64,000 nt of DNA from Alternaria dauci. Its lineage: Eukaryota; Ascomycota; Dothideomycetes; Pleosporales; Pleosporaceae. The notes below the pieces were generated by a model that saw only the letters and a program-made list of their open reading frames with translations, was not told the DNA's origin and did no database searches. Within the stretch, counting starts at the first letter, position 1. Every line of letters begins with the position of its first letter. The stretch is from positions 1,612,001-1,676,000 of the forward strand of contig NC_091281.1 in NCBI RefSeq assembly GCF_042100115.1, written 5' to 3'. Below, in pieces: positions 22,137-33,719 of this stretch. Both the position numbers and the translations under genes were made by a program.

Positions 22137-24521
22137 GGGAGTATGCGCAACGGCGCCCAGCTCAGGCGGTGCGCGAATGTTGGCGAGGATTCCAAAAGAG
22201 TTCAAAAAAGGGGGGCAGGCGAAAACAGATAGCGACGAAAGAAGGCGGTGCGTCGAGGCGGCGCGTGTTGTCGAGTCTCTTCGGGTGATGTTGCTGCGAT
22301 GTGCGGGCCGGCGAGATGGCTGCGGTTGCCGGAGACGCCGTGCAGGGCTGCTGGGGCCGACGATTACCAGAAGACTTTGTGTAGATGCAGATGCAGGCGG
22401 GCGGTATTGCGCAATCGTCTCGTGCTCCAACGTCTCTCGCAGCACAATCTGCAGTCGCTCGGATCGTGGTGTTCCAGAGTCGGTGCTGGCTGGCCTCTGA
22501 CGGACGACCGCTGCGGGCACACGGGTATTAACGTTGGATCTCCCTTCCGACGGGACGAAAGCAACTTGGCGCCGGTCCTTGCAGCGCGCTGCCATAGCAT
22601 ACACAGCTATTTAAGCGATCGCTTCATCTGACAAACTGCCAGTCACCGCGATTCCGCCGCCGCTCTACGGCCACGAGCTTATTGCTTACCCTTCTGCTAC
22701 GGTAGCTAGGCCGCTCGAGACGACCCTCTAGCTTGCGCTCCCCGCGGGGTCGTCGAAGCAAGTTTACAGTTCATCGGTGGCCCGGTCAGAACCACTGCTA
22801 CATCTCCACATTCCGCCTGGCCCCTAGTCTCTCAAATGCCCTCTTCTCCTGCTTGCTCAGCGTATGGGCGGTCGCACACAGAACAGGCGCTGCCACGTGG
22901 GCGGGCCTGCATGCAGTAGTAAGGTGTCGCAAAGCCTTGAAGCGCACGTACAAATAAGCCCAGCCGTTTGCGTTTGGCTGTAAGCACAGCCGCTTCACCG
23001 TCACCTCACTCTAGCCTGCCAGTACCATGCCCGTCATCGCCAGCGCATGTCCCCCATGGTGGTATGCAACCCTCCGAACGGTGCACCGTCTTCACATGAT
23101 GCGAGCGCTTCGTCCATCCATTGCCCCATCGAGTCGGCTACGCATATCGCTTCCTCTGATATGATCTGACCGTGTCGGCCAGTAGACGTAGCCTCGTTGT
23201 CTTACCTCCGCGGGTCTGAAAGCGGCGTCCATCTCGATCGCTCGGCCTTAGCATATGCCTCGTTGCCGGGAAAATCATCGACATGCGCTGCTTCCGCATC
23301 TCAACGACGTTGTAGATGAATAGCTGTCAAGGATCCACGACGACCCATGGTACGCCGCACTTGCACGTCAGGCCAGATGGGACGTTATTCCCCTCGCCAC
23401 GGTTAGCGAGCTATGTTGCGCATGCGCATGCGACCAAGTTCAGCCTGACATTGAGGAGTGAGATCATCTGCAAGCTTCCTAATCTGGCGCCTGCTTGATC
23501 GGTGTAGAACCTTGCGTTATCTGCCATCGCGGGATTAATTTCGCGCCCGTTGCGCCTCTAAATCGCAGTACACAAGGTTTTCGGGGTGAGTTTGAGCGTG
23601 TCATTCGTCCATGCCATACCGTTTTCAGGAGGTAATTAACGCACTTTCTTTGGAGACACAAGGTTGGAAATGTTACTGACTATCTTCAGCCTTATGCATC
23701 TGGTATGCCTCTAATCCCTGAACGTCATGTCCGGGAACGACAACGCCGCCCAACTCCCTTTTTGAGTAACGTCCGTAGAAAGCGCTCGGACCGCGTCCAG
23801 CCGTCTGGTCCGCGGAGCGTTGGCGATCACGATGACGCGGGCTCGACCATGTGGTCTCGAGTCGTCCGGACGGCGGAGTCAACATGTGAAATTGAATACG
23901 CGCGACTGGATCAGGTTTGTTGTGAGGCGTGCATCGTACAACCGGCAGACGGGGCGGCGATGTTATTGCTTAACAAAATACATTATCAATACGAGATGAA
24001 CGTGTTCATGCCTCGGAGCACGTCTTCGCATCCTTCTCATGCGACTCTGGCGAGAAGCAGTAGCCAGCGCGAGCCACCAAGTCCAGGCATGATATTGATC
24101 TACCAATCATTAGCATCGCAGCCGGATACAGCATGCGCCAATAGTAAGCATACCTTGCTGAGTCGCGGTGTAACAGTCACTGGGATGATACTCGCTGTAT
24201 TGCTAATCGAGATGTCGATATCAGTAGCACGAAGAGAGCGACACGCCATGCCTGATGGAATTCTTTACGTCGAGAAGCCCCTCGCACACTTGCCTCATCC
24301 CCAGACCGAGGGAATACAAGGTGAAGGTGCCCTGGATGACGCACAAGTGTACTTCTAGAAATCGTGACCAACGCGGCGAGGTACACTTGTACAACACTAG
24401 GAACGAGAAGCGTTGTCATTAAGCTCATCATACGTCGTCCGGCCGTTACTCATCTAATGACATCCCACTTAGAGGTTACAGCCACATCCACTCCACAATC
24501 CTCTTGTAACCAATCATCATC
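22137..24521. other. Gene-poor upstream region of the Zn2Cys6 regulator
   Basis: Nearly 2.4 kb. It probably contains a long promoter and leader for the developmental-type regulator, as is common for such genes. A 217-codon frame on the plus strand (23705-24358) has no recognisable domain and I do not call it a gene. Confidence 0.45.
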
Positions 24522-25323
24522 CTACCACTTCTCAATCGCAGGCCTGAGATCGATCTCCCAGGTAAAGTTCGTCTTGGGCTGTGTATGCAACCACCAGTAG
24601 TCATTCGCAATCTGCACTCAATTAGCCCTTTTCCCTTTCGCACCCGACTAACCTCCAGTCCATACTCACCGCATCAGCACTCAACTTCGCCTCAGGAGGC
24701 ATATCCTTCAACCACTCCTTCGTCCTCGGAATATCAATCACCCCATCAATAATCGCATGCGCCACATGCACCCCCTGGGGCCCAAACTCCCTCGCCAGAC
24801 TCTGACTCAGCGCTCTCAACGCCCACTTCCCCGTCGAAAAACTCGCCATCTGCGCATTACTCTTCACGCTCGCCGTCGCGCCCGTAAAGATGAGACTAGG
24901 CGGGTGTTCCGAACTCTCCACCCCTTTCAACAACAACGGCAAAAACGCTTGCGAGAATAATATCCCGCCCATCGCCGATACCCCCAAACTAGCCTGAAAC
25001 GTCTCTGCTGGAATCTCCAAAAACGGTTTCCGCATAAACGCACCGCTGGCGTTGAAAATGGCTGCTGCGGCGGCGACGTCGGGACCAAATTCTTGTTTGA
25101 TGCCGGCGACGGCTTTGGCGAGGTCTTCTTTGGAAGATACGTCGGTGCTGATGCCGAGGGCTTTGCCGCCCGCGCTGTTGATTTCTTGGGCGAGGGCCTC
25201 GTAGTTTTCTGGGTTGCGGGCGAGAAGGACGACGGGGTAGTGTGTGGAGAATTTGCGGGCGACGGAGGCGCCGGTTCCGGCGCCGACGCCGGCGACGATG
25301 GCGATGAGTTTGGAGAGGGGCAT
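24522..25323 (-). CDS. Short-chain dehydrogenase/reductase (SDR)
   Basis: Two exons (24670-25323 and 24522-24611) joined over a 58-base GTGAGT..GCAG intron encode 247 residues, the standard SDR length. The Rossmann NAD(P)-binding segment is IVAGVGAGTGASVARKFS, and NASGAF stands in place of the usual NNAG. The classical YxxxK pair is not evident: the catalytic region reads ASFSTGKWALRALSQSLAREFGPQGVHV, where the Tyr position is Ser or Phe while the Lys is kept. Such atypical SDRs exist, and activity cannot be assumed. The short second exon ends with NDYWWLHTQPKTNFTWEIDL, a common end of this fungal subgroup. The substrate is unknown. Confidence 0.8.
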
Positions 25324-25882
25324 TGTTGTTGGTGTTGTTTTGTGTGTGGTTACTGGACGGTGATGGTTGGTGTTAGTGTTGGTGTTTGGAAGGGGGTAGT
25401 CGAGTCGAAATGGAATTGGATATGTGATGACAAGGAACCTCGACGACGCGAACTTATTATACGTTACACTTTGCTCGCTGCTCGCTCTTACACGTTTCAG
25501 TACCTTACCAATGATGTTTAGTAAACTTGTAGACTATCCAGTGGTGTCATGGCGGTTCCTGATTGCATGATTGCGGAGTAACTGGAGCGCGAGGTGCGTC
25601 ATGATTAATAAGCACCCCTCCACTTGTTCTATACTCTTCCGTTCCTATTCGAAATGAAATAGAATCGGATCTCTATAGCTGCATACAGCAGATGCGAGGT
25701 GTTTGAAACATGTACTTGCTTGAGACCATCCTGGTGAGTTGTCCAACCGCGTGGTGCTGCCCGGTTCTAGCCACATCACGCATCTGGTATATCGTGAAGC
25801 ATGAACTACTTGGACGTAACTTCGTTGATGCATTACTATCATCTTTGGTCTATGCAGCTCTTCCGGCTCATCACAACCTCAT
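25324..25882. other. Intergenic, no gene seen
   Basis: Promoter side of the SDR and 3' side of the CHORD gene. Nothing recognisable. Confidence 0.45.
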
Positions 25883-26969
25883 TCACGCCATACCCGCCCT
25901 ACCCACCTGTATCCTCTCTCCGGTGGGTTTGTCGTCGCTCCTCAGAACAGGCCAACTAGCGCCATCCGCCTTGACCAATGTCATCTCGAGCTTGGTACCC
26001 AGTATCCTGAACTTGCTCTCTTCAGGCTTGATGGTCGAGAAAAGGGGGAACTCGGTCTGGTAACGCTTGCTATCTGTAGTCGGCAGATCGAGTGTAACGT
26101 GCTGTGGCTGGAAGTCGATGACTGCAGTTGCTTTATCGATTTTCTTGAGGTAGAGGGAGGCGACGACCGAGGTTGCGGTTTGATAGTAATCATGTCTGTG
26201 TATGTAGTCAGCGACTGGTCTTGGAGGCGGCTGCCAGCAAGAGAAAAAGGCATAGAGGACATACCGGACCGTCTCTAGCTTCTCCTCGCCCTCCTTCTTC
26301 TTCCCGCTGCCAACGAACAGATGTCTGTCCTTTGTCTTGCACCCCTCAATCTTCATAAACTGGTCAAACTCCATGACCCTCCGCTTACAGCAACTCCATC
26401 CCTTGCTGCCCTCGTGGAAGATGGGCGCACCAGGGTGGTGCACACAGCTCTCGCCTTCGCGGTTGCCTCCCTTGTGCACGGCGCCGCATCCTTTCCGCCT
26501 GCAGGTCATGCCCTCTTTGATCTCCAGACTAGGGTCGTCGTCCTCGGACTCTGGCGGCGGCGCGGGCGAGGCCGTTGGCTTGGGCGTCGCTTGTGCAGTG
26601 GGCAGTCTCGGGGCAGGCGCCGGCAGCGATTCCTCTAGCGATCCGAGGTTGACCTGCGTGCCATTGGGCACATCGGGGGCTTCGACGGGCTCTGGCTTGG
26701 GCGTGTCGTCGACGTCCGAGTGCTTGCCCCGTGTGCAGGGCTCGATTGCAAGGAACTCGTCAAACGTCAGGACGCGAGGTTTGCAGCACTCCCAGCCTGG
26801 AAATTGTTTCCATATTAGCATCTTCATGTCGTGATGCGCGTGTACCGGGCTGCGCTGACCTACCTTTCTGCCCCTCGTGGAATTTGGGTGGGCCGGGATG
26901 GTAAACACACTCCTCGTTGTCGTCGTCGTACGTCTTGCCGCAGCCCTTGTGAACACACTTCTTCGCCAT
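25883..26969 (-). CDS. CHORD-CS domain protein (RAR1/CHP-1 family, Hsp90 co-chaperone)
   Basis: Three exons (26864-26969, 26265-26796, 25883-26195) give 316 residues. Two zinc-binding CHORD domains are seen. The first starts at residue 2 (AKKCVHKGCGKTYDDDNEECVYHPGPPKFHEG, continuing GWECC...FDEFLAIEPC). The second lies at about 150-212 (CRRKGCGAVHKGGNREGESCVHHPGAPIFHEG, then WSCCKRRVMEFDQFM). A C-terminal CS (p23-like) domain follows (DYYQTATSVVASLYLKK...). This arrangement is that of animal and fungal CHORD proteins that work with Hsp90 and Sgt1; plant RAR1 lacks the CS domain. The intron joins restore the conserved cysteines, so the model is well supported. The gene is divergent from the glutaredoxin-like gene, 274 bases apart. 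Confidence 0.9.
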
Positions 26970-27243
26970 GGTATCGGTTTGTGCAGAGACGCGTCTAACG
27001 AGGGGTGACTATGTGGAATGCGCGCTGCGCTGGGTGCTGCGATGCCCCAGATTTTGTTCCGCTGGCTCGGAATATTCTGGAAATCAGCCGTCACCGATGT
27101 CATTGGGGTCCAAGCGCGAGCTTAATCCGGGGCCTTGAGCTTCCATGCTTGCAATCACGTCGCGTCCACTCGGTCTTTCTTGTCTGTCTCGTACGCCCAA
27201 AGCAGTCGTTACGGCGTGTGTGGTTGTTCAATCAGTCGCCACC

Positions 27244-27615
27244 ATGTTTCGCGCCACGTCCCGTCTGCTCGCTTGCCGCATCACCTTCTTCACCCGAACC
27301 CCATGCGGCCTGTGCGACACGGCAAAAGCTGTCGTCCAGAACGTCCGGGCGCAAAGACCCTTTGAGTACGAGGAGATTAATGTCATGGAGTCCGGCCACG
27401 AGAAGTGGAAGAGTCTATACGAATTTGATACTCCGGTGGTAAGGAGCTGCACGCCAACTTTATAATATTACGATGCGCAGAGTACCTGAGTGTTCAACTA
27501 GATCCACATCGACAAGGCCGAAGCTAAGGGGACGAGCGCATCTTCACTCAAGCTCATGCACCGTTTCAAGGAAGATGCAGTAACCAGGGTCATGGATCAG
27601 GCAGAGTCATCGTGA
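27244..27615 (+). CDS. Glutaredoxin-like protein (DUF836 family)
   Basis: Two exons (27244-27438 and 27502-27615) encode 102 residues. A short basic N-terminus (MFRATSRLLACR) could be a mitochondrial presequence. The thioredoxin-fold start ITFFTRTPCGLCDTAK carries the CxxC redox pair, and the cis-proline strand is DTPVIHIDK. The family (PF05768, yeast YDR286C-like) is a small thiol oxidoreductase of poorly known role. It ends 47 bases before the next start codon on the same strand, a very tight spacing. Confidence 0.85.
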
Positions 27616-27662
27616 GAACGACATTGCGTACAAACAGCCCTCACAAGACACCCCACCCCACC

Positions 27663-28547
27663 ATGACTTTGCTGGCCCCTCAACTCCACATCGTCTCCGA
27701 CCTCCACCTAGAATATCCAATCACAAATCCACAATACTTGCACACCGAGCTCAACGTCACCGGCACTCTATTGCTCCTACTCGGGGACATAGGCCTAGTC
27801 AGGCACCATGGCCTTTTCGTGTTCCTGCGAAATCTCCTCAGCGAGAACCGCACCTGCCGCATCTTTTACGTCCTAGGCAACCACGAAGCCTACCAGATGA
27901 CCCTTGAAGACGCCGTTGAGAAGATGAGGAATTTTGAGGACACCGCAAGACGAGACTACAATGGTCGCTTCAGCCTCCTCTTCCGCGACCGGTGTGACGT
28001 TAACGAGCACGTAACAATACTAGGCTGCACACTCTGGAGTAGCATCCAACCGGATCAAGCTGCAGATGTGCGTTCCAGAATGAAAGACTACAACCAAGAA
28101 CGAGGCATACAAGACTGGACGCCTGAGAGAAGTTGCACAGAACATAGCCGCGACGTAGAGTGGCTGAACGAGCAAGTCAGCCACATCCAAGCGACTGAAC
28201 AGCATAGAAGCATCATCATTGCGACACACCACTGTCCTACGACTGATCCTCGCGCGGCAGACCCAAGGCACGCTTCTAGTTCTATGAGTTCTGGCTTCTG
28301 CTCTGATTTGTCAAAGGAAGTGTGTTGGATGAGTCCGGCCGTTAAGGTCTGGGCTTTTGGACATATGCATTATAGTTGTGCGTTTAGGGACAATGTCACG
28401 GATAAGTTGGTCGTGTCGAATCAGAGGGGTTATGGAAGTATGACGGGAAGTGGCGGGAGTACAAAGAGAATTGAGACGGTGGGAGTAGAGCAAAAGGGAG
28501 ACAGGTGGCAGCTTGTAGAGTCCGTGCCAGTACCTAGGGATATATGA
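27663..28547 (+). CDS. Calcineurin-like metallophosphoesterase
   Basis: A single-exon 294-residue protein. All metallophosphoesterase motifs are in order: D-x-H in IVSDLHLEY (residues near 15), GD in LLLLGDIGLV, GNHE in VLGNHEAYQM, THH in IIATHHCPTT, and GHxH in WAFGHMHYS. It is expected to bind two metal ions and hydrolyse a phosphomono- or diester; the substrate is unknown. The frame would extend upstream over the end of the glutaredoxin-like gene. The ATG at 27663 is preferred because it leads straight into the first beta strand. No signal peptide or membrane segment. Confidence 0.88.
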   Translation: MTLLAPQLHIVSDLHLEYPITNPQYLHTELNVTGTLLLLLGDIGLVRHHGLFVFLRNLLSENRTCRIFYVLGNHEAYQMTLEDAVEKMRNFEDTARRDYNGRFSLLFRDRCDVNEHVTILGCTLWSSIQPDQAADVRSRMKDYNQERGIQDWTPERSCTEHSRDVEWLNEQVSHIQATEQHRSIIIATHHCPTTDPRAADPRHASSSMSSGFCSDLSKEVCWMSPAVKVWAFGHMHYSCAFRDNVTDKLVVSNQRGYGSMTGSGGSTKRIETVGVEQKGDRWQLVESVPVPRDI

Positions 28548-28651
28548 AAGATCTGAAATCGTAAAATTCAGGTCACAGGGTATCTACACAAAAATCGAAA
28601 CCCACCCGAGAACGCCCTTGATATCATTCCATTCCTATCTTTACCGCGGCC

Positions 28652-29652
28652 TTACTTCCGAAACAAACTCGTCGCACTCCCCACCAGCGGATTCGGCTGA
28701 AACTCCATATCATTTCCGCCTGCAAACAACGGTACACTATCATCATCCACCCTACTCCTCGGCTTCAGCTCCTCCCCCCTCGCAATCTCAATCGTATTGA
28801 TGACGGGCAACGCCAACAACAACAACGGCAGCAACTGTCCAAAACTCCAGTTCCCCTCGGACGGACCCACCAAACGCACTGATTCCGGCGGCGACCCAAA
28901 GGCTTGGGATTCGAGCACGACGCGGATGGTAGCGCCGACGCCCATGGCGAGGCAAGTGAAGAGGCCAATGACCTGGACCGTCTTGAGCCACTTTGGGTTT
29001 GAGCGGTTGTGCAGGTACCACGTCGCGAAACCAAAGGTGAGGACCTGGCCGGCGATGACGGCGATGGTGCCGGCGATGGAAAGCGCGGCGTTGGAGCTAG
29101 TCCCGTTGCTTTGCACGTGCCAGACACATGCAATCGGGAGTCTGGGCTCCATATTCTTCATCACCGTTTGCAGGATAAAAATACCAGATAGAATGCCGAG
29201 GAACATGTTGATGAGCATGAGGAGCTGTCTGATCCAGCGCAGTACCCAGTCGCGTTTAAAATCGTTTACGAGCGCGAGCAGCGTGGCGAGATTGGTTGCC
29301 GTGGAGAGCAGCGAGAGCAGCCAGATGATGAAGAAGTGGTAGGGCACCATTGTTTTCATTTTCGCGAGCCCGACGGATTGGATGCCGATGCCGGTTAGGA
29401 TTTGTTGGTCGGAAAAGGATTGGAGGAGTTTGCGGGAGATGGGGGCGGATGTGGATTTGCGGAGGCCGAGGAGGATGATGGCGGCGGAGAGGAGGATGGA
29501 GAGGATGTTTGTTATTATGAAGGATAGAAGCGTCTGTTGGGGGTCATGGGTCAGTATTGGAATTATGGTAGGTTGGTGGGACGTACGCCTGCGCCTGCTA
29601 CTCCAGCATCTGTGTTTGTTGTCTCGGGGACGGTGGAACAATTGAATGCCAT
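28652..29652 (-). CDS. Multi-pass membrane protein, conserved fungal hypothetical
   Basis: Two exons (29587-29652 and 28652-29533; GTACGT..ACAG intron) encode 315 residues. About seven hydrophobic segments are visible: LLSFIITNILSILLSAAIILLG; HFFIIWLLSLLSTATNLATLL; LLMLINMFLGILSGIFIL; ALSIAGTIAVIAGQVLTFGFA; VQVIGLFTCLAMGVGATIRV; LLPLLLLALPVI. This topology is shared by RTA1-like and other seven-helix fungal families, but I cannot assign one. The short first exon carries MAFNCSTVPETTNTDAGVAG, an extracytoplasmic-type start with an N-glycosylation site. The role is unknown. Confidence 0.75.
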
Positions 29653-30818
29653 GATTCCTGTTCTTGGCTCTTTTGTCGCTTCAGTATTCTCTTCGGTATC
29701 GTGTCTACAAGGAGCGTGGTCGCGTCAGGCCAGCATGCGCGGAATCGTCGGAACTGCGCTATCTTGTCGCAGGATGAAAATCGCAGGATGGCAATCGCAG
29801 ATACGCGCGCAAACAAAAGGGACGTTAAAGAAAGAGTGGCGCTAGACAGCTACAAGTAGATTTGTAAAAAGTGAAAGTGAACGTAGATAGAATCAAGAAG
29901 CCAGCACAGCCTCAAGCCAATGTCATCCTCACCCGCCAGGGTCCCGCATCCCTCCCATCTAATTTAAGGCATGTTGGCGAGCGCTCAACCACAACGGCAG
30001 TGGATTGCAGTGCAGGGGTAGAGATCGACGCGTGAAACAAGGCGGCAATGCCAGCCAATCGACGACCGTTGCCCGTTCACATCTGTGGCGCAGCGCTTAA
30101 TCTGCGACAGATGCTGGGCCAGTTAGAGGTGCGGGGTAGGCAATCTCCATGGATGGACGATAACGTTGTGTTATGCGTAGAAGCGATTTGGTGTGCGTGG
30201 TGAAGGAGGAGTGGGGTTTTTGAGGTGAGGGCGCTTGCGCAGGGGAATGGGCGGGCGTGCATAAAGGGTCCGCGACGGCTTCATTTCTTAGCGCGTAGGC
30301 GGATGGTAGGGCCGGGCTTGAGGAGATCTTCATTTGTTGTTAGTCCATCACTTCACCTATAATGATCCGGCGAATCTTGTGATGCAGCTGTGATATTTCT
30401 CTTCGGGTCCTGCTAACGACTAAACAATATTTCCAAATGATCTTTGGACTCTCTGTTGCGCATAAAATACAATCAGACTAGCACCTATATTATTCACTGC
30501 GTAGAAGGGCATAAGGACGATCGCGGTGTTGTGGTCGTCGGTGGAGGCTGAGTCCACCCTGGCTAGGCATCCATCGATGTCTCACGGTTGCAAAGAATAC
30601 ATTTACCCCGCAGGCGTCAGCATCCCCCAACCTCCAGACTGACATGCCTCAAGAGCATCATCTGCAACACAGGCGTTCATAAGTACGTGATAATCCTCCA
30701 TCTCGTCTTTAGTGACTAACGCCATCTTAGTTACGGCTTGTCAAATTTATCTGGTCCACACCAATGTCGATAAGGTTTCCACCAGCCTCGCACTTTGGAA
30801 GATTCCAAGCAGCTCAAG
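29653..30818. other. Intergenic, no gene seen
   Basis: About 1.2 kb promoter region between divergent genes (the membrane protein leftward, the HET-like gene rightward). No repeat or coding sequence recognised. Confidence 0.45.
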
Positions 30819-31982
30819 ATGACGGACGCTGGGTCTGGGTGGCTCGCACTTGATATCAAGGACATCGACGAGAAGAAGCTACTGCCCGGTGTCATTGGCC
30901 AAGATGGCACGCCGCCACATCTCCCTACGCAAATGGTGGAGATACCCTTTGACAATCCGGATCAGGTCGCAGTCGTTTCGTGGCGCTGGGACGGCGATCT
31001 ACACATGTCAGGTTCCCGGAATATCGCCAGCGTCATACGCGTCGCGAAGCAGCGCGGTATTCGATATCTGTTCATTGATATCATCTCCATAGACCAGAAG
31101 TTGCCTTCAGGCGATCTTATCGCGCAAGTCGCAGCGTTCTCGGCACTTTACACGAAGATCACAGTTCTTGCTGCATACGACATTTGCGCAGACGGAAACC
31201 CGTATGCCCTCTTCAGAAACACTGTTCTACGCCCGTGGATCCTGAATGAGATGCGCCTTTTTCGACAAAACCCCGGAAGAATTATCTACGTAGGACATAA
31301 CTACCTGGGTGCAGACTCTTCACTTATACGCACCTACTTCATCATCCCAACCCAAGACCAGGAAATGGTGCGCCCGAATTTCCTGAACAGACTTGAGGAA
31401 TTGTGGTGCACTAGTTTCGTTGGCTCGATTATTGGTATACTTGTCGAGGAAGTCGGAATGTCTCTCGTCTCGGACTTCAAATATATCATACCGGCTTACT
31501 CACACATCTTTTCTACCGCATACGAACAGATGGAGCGAAATGACTACCTCTTAACGGTCGCAATCTTGTGCTGTAATTATAAAGGATCGCGTTCACCTAT
31601 CGGGGGTCATGCCTCTAATTGGGGTATTCACAATTTGCGTTTCTCTCGCTACAATTTTACGGCGGTGTTAGATAGACCGGATGGATCAGTTGATTTGAAT
31701 AAACGCTGGAAATCATCTCAGTATGAGATTGCGCTAGATGGGATACGAGTTGCACAGTGGGGGGACAAACACATGGGTAACACCCCGGTACACATCTATA
31801 GTCTTGACCCGTACAAAGGTAGCGAGCGCTCTATATTCGCAGCGCTAGGTCTCGCAGACTCGGACTACGAGGACCACGTAGCAACAGAAGAGGCAAGGCT
31901 CGCTTGTCTACGAGTGGATAACAGGAAAGAACTGCCGGTACCTGTTCTGGAAGCCATCGAGGTTGATCTCCTATCCGAATGA
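30819..31982 (+). CDS. HET-like (heterokaryon incompatibility-type) protein
   Basis: A single exon of 387 residues from the ATG at 30819. The N-terminal half follows the order of a HET domain: VAVVSWRWDGD (in place of LSYVWG), then SVIRVAKQRGIRYLFIDIISIDQK (in place of YxWIDxxCIxQ), then a helix with AQVAAFSALYTKITVLAAYD. The rest shows no repeat domain. HET domains act in non-self recognition between fungal strains and can trigger cell death. Here the motif is divergent, so the link to incompatibility is inference. It sits between conserved genes, not in a HET gene array. Confidence 0.6.
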   Translation: MTDAGSGWLALDIKDIDEKKLLPGVIGQDGTPPHLPTQMVEIPFDNPDQVAVVSWRWDGDLHMSGSRNIASVIRVAKQRGIRYLFIDIISIDQKLPSGDLIAQVAAFSALYTKITVLAAYDICADGNPYALFRNTVLRPWILNEMRLFRQNPGRIIYVGHNYLGADSSLIRTYFIIPTQDQEMVRPNFLNRLEELWCTSFVGSIIGILVEEVGMSLVSDFKYIIPAYSHIFSTAYEQMERNDYLLTVAILCCNYKGSRSPIGGHASNWGIHNLRFSRYNFTAVLDRPDGSVDLNKRWKSSQYEIALDGIRVAQWGDKHMGNTPVHIYSLDPYKGSERSIFAALGLADSDYEDHVATEEARLACLRVDNRKELPVPVLEAIEVDLLSE

Positions 31983-32744
31983 TTGTCTCCTTCTCATCCT
32001 TGTATGCAGCAAACGCCTGTAGTATAGATTCAACTTTGGTACACGCGCACTGAATGTTAGGAATCATTCCATTGCTCTACAGCAATTAAGCATCTCTACC
32101 CTGATCAGATGTCATTCTCACGATTCGGGTCCACTCCGCTTATTGTATCCTGACCATCATGCTGAGACGGCTTCGGTCTTTCCAGTGGGTGGATCAAAGA
32201 TACCTGTGTAGTAGCTAACACCACCAACACTCTGCTCTCATGCTTTAGCCTGCTCCTTGAGAGAGGAGTCACGTCAATTACCTATCGACTGTGATCTCTC
32301 CTCTCGTATGTGAATCGCGCAACGGCTGATTCACGACCTAACTGCTCTATAGCCACATACGAAGCTTGCATTCAGGTGCAGTCATAATACTAATGAACCA
32401 CAGGGGTTGTTGTATGGAGTCGTGGCTAGCACGCCAGTACGTCACAAAGGCAGACTTCAGTACTAGCCAACACGCGATGGCCTGTAAAAGCATGCAGCAC
32501 AGTGAAACTCGATAGTCGGCCACTCAACCACCACATCAACATCCCCGTACGCGATTGATCAAGTCACAAGTGCATAAGTGGCAAAATGTGTTGTTGATCC
32601 CACAGTGGGAAGTTGGTATCTCTACCATGTCGTGATTTTGGTATTCGTCTAGCAACTGCTCATAAAGACGTTATAACCGTCCGTCATGATCATGCATAGT
32701 CTTCGTCAAAGGTCATAACATCGCACGCGCCAGCAGAAAGTCAT
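31983..32744. other. Intergenic, no gene seen
   Basis: 3' regions of two converging genes. One 8-base inverted pair (CGTATGTG near 32308, CACATACG near 32354) was noticed; it may be chance. Confidence 0.4.
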
Positions 32745-33719
32745 CTACAACTTCTGCATAGCAACAATGTCGGTGGACTGGACGTGGTCCTCGAATTCTT
32801 CGATCTGTTGCTGGAGCTCGTCCAGCGAGACCTTGTCGTCCTCGACAACCAAGTTGATCTGGAGCTTCTTGATACCGAAGCCGACAGCGACCAACTTGGA
32901 GGCACCCCAGACGAGACCCTCCTTCTCGATGGAGAGAACGTTCGCCTTGAGCTCGTCCATGTTTGTCTCGTCATCTGGAAACTGTTAGCATACGGGTAGA
33001 GCATAGCAGAGCCAGAGAACATACCCCATGGCTTGACGTCGAGGGTGACGATGGACTTGGCAGCAGGCTTGGTCTTGCCGGCCTTCTTCTTGTTGTACTC
33101 GGCCAGGCGCTCCTCCTTAATGCGGGCGGCCTCGGCGTCCTCCTCCTCGTCGTCGGAGCCGAACAGGTCAACCTCGTCGTCGTCATCCTCGGCCTCCTTC
33201 TCGGGGGCCTTGGCGGGGTTCAGGGTGAGCTCAGAGGACTCGGGGCCGTAGGCAGTGAAGTCCTTGGTTGGGTCACCAGGCAGGGAGTCGAACTCGCCCT
33301 CGAAGGTGAGCATGTGGTTGTACCACCTCCATGCGTAGGGGTACTTCTCGGGGGCAGGGACCTGCTTGATTTGCTGGAAGACCTTTACATCGGCCTGCGA
33401 TGGGGAGTAGCTGGGGCATGTTAGCTGATGACTCCTCCGTGGTATATGGACAAGTTGCAGCAGAAACAAGGGATAGATCAGAGGTGCGACAAGCGCGTGG
33501 TTTTGTATTCAGATAGCGGGGTCTTAAGCCGCCTCATTAACACGGACCAATTGTTCTCATCATCGAAGGGTGGGAGTGCGACGCGATGCAGTGGGAGAGT
33601 ACAAGGCGGGACGAAATGCAAGGCGGGGTAGGAACTTACCCAACAATGTAGCTGCGGGTCTTGACATAGTTGTTCAGGAGAGTCAGGCCTGCCTCGGAGA
33701 CGAGATCGGTGAAGCCCAT
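32745..33719 (-). CDS. Translation elongation factor 1-beta (eEF1B alpha subunit, GEF)
   Basis: Three exons (33640-33719, 33025-33410, 32745-32974) encode 231 residues. It is the guanine nucleotide exchange factor that recharges eEF1A with GTP. The N-terminal GST-C-like part starts [27 protein letters not shown]. An acidic linker ([20 protein letters not shown]) contains the conserved phosphorylation site region. The C-terminal catalytic domain includes [35 protein letters not shown] and ends IVAMQKL, as in all eEF1B. Intron positions split between codons as expected. It is divergent from Hsp78. Confidence 0.95.

Noticed and set aside
23705..24358. 217-codon frame on the plus strand
   Set aside because: No domain, no intron signals and irregular composition. 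Likely chance in a GC-rich region.
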